A stretch of DNA of 64,000 nucleotides from Bog-756 sp963701325 (lineage in GTDB: Bacteria > Actinomycetota > Acidimicrobiia > Acidimicrobiales > RAAP-2). Below, piece after piece: positions 61,434 to 64,000 of the stretch; within the stretch, counting starts at the first letter, position 1; each line of letters begins with the position of its first letter. The translations under genes and the position numbers were made by a program. The notes beneath the pieces were generated by a model that was not told the origin of the DNA, did not search any database, and worked only from the letters and a program-made list of their open reading frames with translations. The stretch lies in NCBI GenBank assembly GCA_963701325.1, contig OY969604.1, forward strand, positions 1,116,001-1,180,000, given 5' to 3'.

Positions 61434-61883
61434 CTATCGAGGCTCCGTGGTGGTCCGCTCGACTTCTTCCTTCAGCGAATCGCATTCCGTTTGCAGTCCA
61501 CGCAGGAGCTGTGGCGCCATGGTCCGTCTGATGACACCGGCGAGTGGTCCGTGCATCGTCTCCACCTCACGGAACACCGTGGTCCCGTCGGATTGGGCTT
61601 CCAGGTGGCGACAGCGCACGCCATAGACAAGAAACCTGTACCAGCTCAACGATCGCCAACAGAGACGGCGGTCTGCGACGATCTCGGTGACCAGATTGTC
61701 CACCGGTCCGCGCTTTTCACCTGGACGCGGCACGTTGATCTTGACGTGGCCGCCGACTTTCAGTTCGCCGACCGCCGAGGTGGCATACCGATTCCACGCT
61801 GGGTAGCGGTCGATATCGACGAGCACTCTCCACACATCCGGTGGTGGCGCATCGACCGTGACCAGAGCCTCATGGCTCCACAA
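61434..61883 (-). CDS. SRPBCC (START-like) family protein
   Basis: A TTG at 61883 with GGAAG 8 bp upstream is the only suitable start and gives 149 residues. The fold signature is ALVTVDAPPPDVWRVLVDID at the N-terminus, then YPAWNRYATSA, and the long C-terminal helix LRGLQTECDSLKEEVE. Such proteins bind hydrophobic ligands in a deep cavity. It is paired with the AhpD-like gene. Confidence 0.8.
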   Translation of the reverse strand: MWSHEALVTVDAPPPDVWRVLVDIDRYPAWNRYATSAVGELKVGGHVKINVPRPGEKRGPVDNLVTEIVADRRLCWRSLSWYRFLVYGVRCRHLEAQSDGTTVFREVETMHGPLAGVIRRTMAPQLLRGLQTECDSLKEEVERTTTEPR

Positions 61884-62073
61884 CTGGGGACTTCCGGTGA
61901 GAGCTGTGTGTGCTGAACAAGAACGTGAGCATCCTGATCAGAAGCTACTTGCAGGTGGGAATGGCGTCCACGGACAGTCCGGGGACACTCGGAACCCCGC
62001 TCGTCCGCCGGAACGGTGGGGCAGCCGGTCGGAAACCGGCACGGAACGGCGTGGAGACCCTTGGCAGCGTGCC

Positions 62074-62559
62074 TCAGGCGAGAGTGCGGAGCTGCGACCC
62101 CAATGCGCCGGGTTCCCGGCCGGTACCGGCCCGGGCGGTGACATCACGGGGCCCGACCGGCTCGCCGCAGTCGGGGCACACCAACACCAGCGGCTCCGAT
62201 GACCCGCACGCCTTGTGGGTGACCTCCACGGGCGGTCCGGCCGGTGCAGCATGGGCGTCGCCCCACTGGCGCATTGCCGCGAGCACCGGCCACAGGTCGC
62301 GGCCCCTGTCGGTCAGGCGGTAGTCGACCCTGGGCGGGTGCTCCGAATACGGGACCCGGGTGAGGACGCCGGAGTCGACGAGTCTGGTGAGGCGCTGCTG
62401 GAGGATGTTGCGCGAGATCCCGAGCCGACGCTGGAAATCCTCGAACCGGGTCACGCCGAGGAACGCGTCACGAATGATGAGCATGGTCCACCATTCGCCC
62501 ACCACCTCGAGACACTGGGCCACCGAGCAATCCATGTCGGCAAAGCTCTTCCGTTCCAT
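62074..62559 (-). CDS. HxlR family transcriptional regulator
   Basis: The ATG at 62559 gives 161 residues. The winged HTH has MDCSVAQCLEVVGEWWTMLI, LGISRNILQQRLTRLVDSG and YRLTDRGRDLWPVL. A C-terminal part with CPDCGEPV may bind zinc. HxlR proteins sense thiol stress or quinones through a Cys near the N-terminus, and Cys11 or Cys16 here fit. It is divergent from the MFS exporter and probably represses it. Confidence 0.9.
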   Translation of the reverse strand: MERKSFADMDCSVAQCLEVVGEWWTMLIIRDAFLGVTRFEDFQRRLGISRNILQQRLTRLVDSGVLTRVPYSEHPPRVDYRLTDRGRDLWPVLAAMRQWGDAHAAPAGPPVEVTHKACGSSEPLVLVCPDCGEPVGPRDVTARAGTGREPGALGSQLRTLA

Positions 62560-62565
62560 GCAGCC

Positions 62566-62571
62566 AGTGTA
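62566..62571 (-). promoter_or_regulatory. -10 box of a leaderless HxlR transcript
   Basis: TACACT on the minus strand ends 6 bp before the ATG at 62559, leaving no room for a ribosome site. This is the usual geometry of leaderless genes in actinobacteria. Confidence 0.6.
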
Positions 62572-62591
62572 GAGGGTTGCATCATAAAATG

Positions 62592-62602
62592 CTATCCGAT
62601 AG
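62592..62602. promoter_or_regulatory. Short palindrome between HxlR and MFS genes
   Basis: CTATCCGATAG has 5-bp arms around one base and sits in the 53-bp divergent gap, 11 bp before the exporter ATG. It is the best candidate for the HxlR operator controlling both genes. Confidence 0.5.
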
Positions 62603-62612
62603 TGTCCATTGC

Positions 62613-64000
62613 ATGACCGAACTGACTGCCTCGGCACCGATGGCCGACAGGGAAGCGCGACGGCGCCTGCGGGAGATCTTCGTGGTGACGGCGCTCGGGG
62701 CCTTCATGGCCTCTCTGGACCTGTCCATCGTGAACGTGGCCTTTCCGGCGCTCGAGCGGTCGTTCCGGGGCGACACTGCCGCCTCGATGGCCTGGGTCAT
62801 CACCGGGTACTCCATCGTCTTCGGCGCCCTCCTCGTGGTAGCCGGCCGCACCGCCGACCGGCTCGGGAGCCGCCGGGTGTTCTTCGCCGGACTCGCCGTC
62901 TTCTGCCTGGGGTCCGGTCTGGCAGGTCTGGCCCCCACCGTCCCGCTGCTCGTCGCCGGCCGAGTGATCCAGGGGGTGGGGCGGCAGCCCTCCTCCCGTC
63001 GTCGCTCGGTCTGCTGCTCACCGCGTTCCCCTCGGACAGACGCTCCCAGGTGGTGGCGATGTGGGGTGGCATCGGCGCGCTGGCGGTCGCCACGGGCCCC
63101 TCGTTGGGTGCCCTCCTGATCACCGGTTTCGGATGGCGGGCCGCCTTCTTCGTGAACCTGCCCATCGGGCTCGCCGCCTGGCTGGTGGGCCGCGCCGTGC
63201 TCCCGTCAGTGCGCGGCGACACCTCGGCCTCTTCTCCCGACTACCTCGGGGTCGCCCTCCTGGCCGTGAGTCTCGCCGCCCTGGTGCTCGCCATCTCCGA
63301 GGGACCCACCTGGGGCTGGTCGAGCGCACGGGTCGTGGGCGCAGTGCTCCTCTTCCTCGTGCTCGGTGCCGCCTTCCTGCGGCGCTCGTCCCGTCACTCC
63401 GAGCCCGTGCTGGACCTCACCCTCTTCCGGTCCCGTTCGTTCAGCGTGGCGAACACCGCCGTCCTCCTCTACTCGATGGGGTTCTTTGCCATGCTGCTCG
63501 GGAACATCCTGTTCTTGACGTCGGTGTGGCACTACTCGATCCTGCGGGCCGGACTGGCGGTGACACCGGGCCCGCTGGTGGTGGCTGTAGTGGCGGGCCC
63601 CGCCGGCAAGCTGGCCGGCCGCTACGGCTTCCGGCGGGTGCTGCTCACGGGCTTCGTGGTGTTCACCGCCGGCCTGGCCTGGTACGCCACCCACGTCGGG
63701 CTTCAGGCCCGCTACCTCGAGATCTGGTTGCCAGGCACGTTGGTGGTGGGGCTCGGGATCGGGCTCACATTCCCCGTGCTGAGTGCCGCGGCCGTCTCGA
63801 GCCTCCACCCGGACCGGTTCGCCGTGGGCAGCGCTGTGAACCAGACGGCCCGCCAGGTGGGTGGAGCGCTTGGTGTGGCGGTGCTCGTGGTGGTCCTGGG
63901 GACGCCGAGCGGCGCGGTGGACGCGCTCTCCCACTTCCATCACCTGTGGTGGTTCGCGGCCACCATGGCCGGATCGTCTGGCCTGGTGTGCTGTCTGCTC
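62613..64000 (+). pseudogene. MFS drug exporter (DHA2-like), frameshifted and cut by window end
   Basis: From the ATG at 62613 the frame encodes the first four helices of a 14-helix exporter, including ASLDLSIVNVAFPALERSF, TGYSIVFGALLVVAGRTADR and RVIQGVG. In the run GGGGC near 62980 one G seems to be missing. Reading then shifts, and AAALLPSSLGLLLTAFPSDR continues as a perfect MFS protein in another frame with no stop to base 64000. Either the gene is inactive or the sequence has an indel error. It is divergent from the HxlR regulator, which suggests an inducible efflux role. Confidence 0.8.

Noticed and set aside
1..64000. CRISPR arrays, rRNA genes, complete tRNA genes, phage modules
   Set aside because: No regularly spaced direct repeats, no ribosomal RNA stretches and no full cloverleaf were found by eye; the only repeats are the coding ones at 2873-3607 and the insertion-sequence ends.

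Overview
The window looks like chromosomal DNA of a high-GC actinobacterium, most likely from the Acidimicrobiia. The evidence is high GC, many GTG (and some TTG) starts, strong GGAGG-type ribosome sites, likely leaderless transcripts with a TANNNT box 6 nt before the start codon, and a secreted protein built from GYWLVASDGGIFAFGDA-type repeats that I associate with that class. The lineage is an inference. No rRNA, complete tRNA or CRISPR array was seen.

Layout. Positions 1-5.3 kb hold cell-surface and general functions: a partial FAD oxidoreductase, a lipoprotein lipase, a secreted repeat protein and a membrane glycosyltransferase. From 5.4 to 15.3 kb lie two N-acyl-D-amino-acid deacylase-like amidohydrolases, a cyclase-family hydrolase with a SnoaL-like partner, an aldehyde dehydrogenase, an SDR, an amidohydrolase-2 protein and a redoxin. 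From 15.4 to 35.8 kb, and again from 42.3 to 56.6 kb, runs a dense CoA-dependent catabolic island. It contains three acyl-CoA synthetases, five crotonases, an acyl-CoA dehydrogenase, a double hot-dog hydratase, a thiolase-like/DUF35 pair, two family III CoA-transferases (one double length), three amidohydrolase-2 proteins, three SDRs, a P450, a nitroreductase, a degenerate thiamine-diphosphate enzyme and two regulators (GntR and TetR). An ABC importer of the branched-chain amino acid type (36.6-41.7 kb) sits in the middle and could bring in the substrate. The right end has a PilZ protein, an IS1182-like insertion sequence with a broken transposase, a PAS-LuxR regulator, small enzymes, an HxlR regulator and a frameshifted MFS exporter cut by the window edge.

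How the genes fit together. The enzyme set suggests uptake, oxidation (P450, SDRs), CoA activation or transfer, dehydrogenation, hydration and carbon-carbon cleavage of a hydrophobic or cyclic carboxylic acid. The substrate cannot be named from sequence. The strongest unifying signal is a 14-bp palindrome, ATAGT-N4-ACTAT, at six places, every one in a gap between genes and in front of island genes (17849, 25834, 33459, 34733, 53049, 54130). In several it overlaps a TATAGT -10 box. I read this as the operator of a local regulon. The TetR protein next to the P450 is the leading candidate regulator. Several proteins have lost textbook catalytic residues: an isochorismatase-like protein, four of five crotonases, one half of the double CoA-transferase, the thiamine-diphosphate enzyme and one acyl-CoA synthetase. 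The island may therefore use unusual chemistry or non-catalytic subunits.
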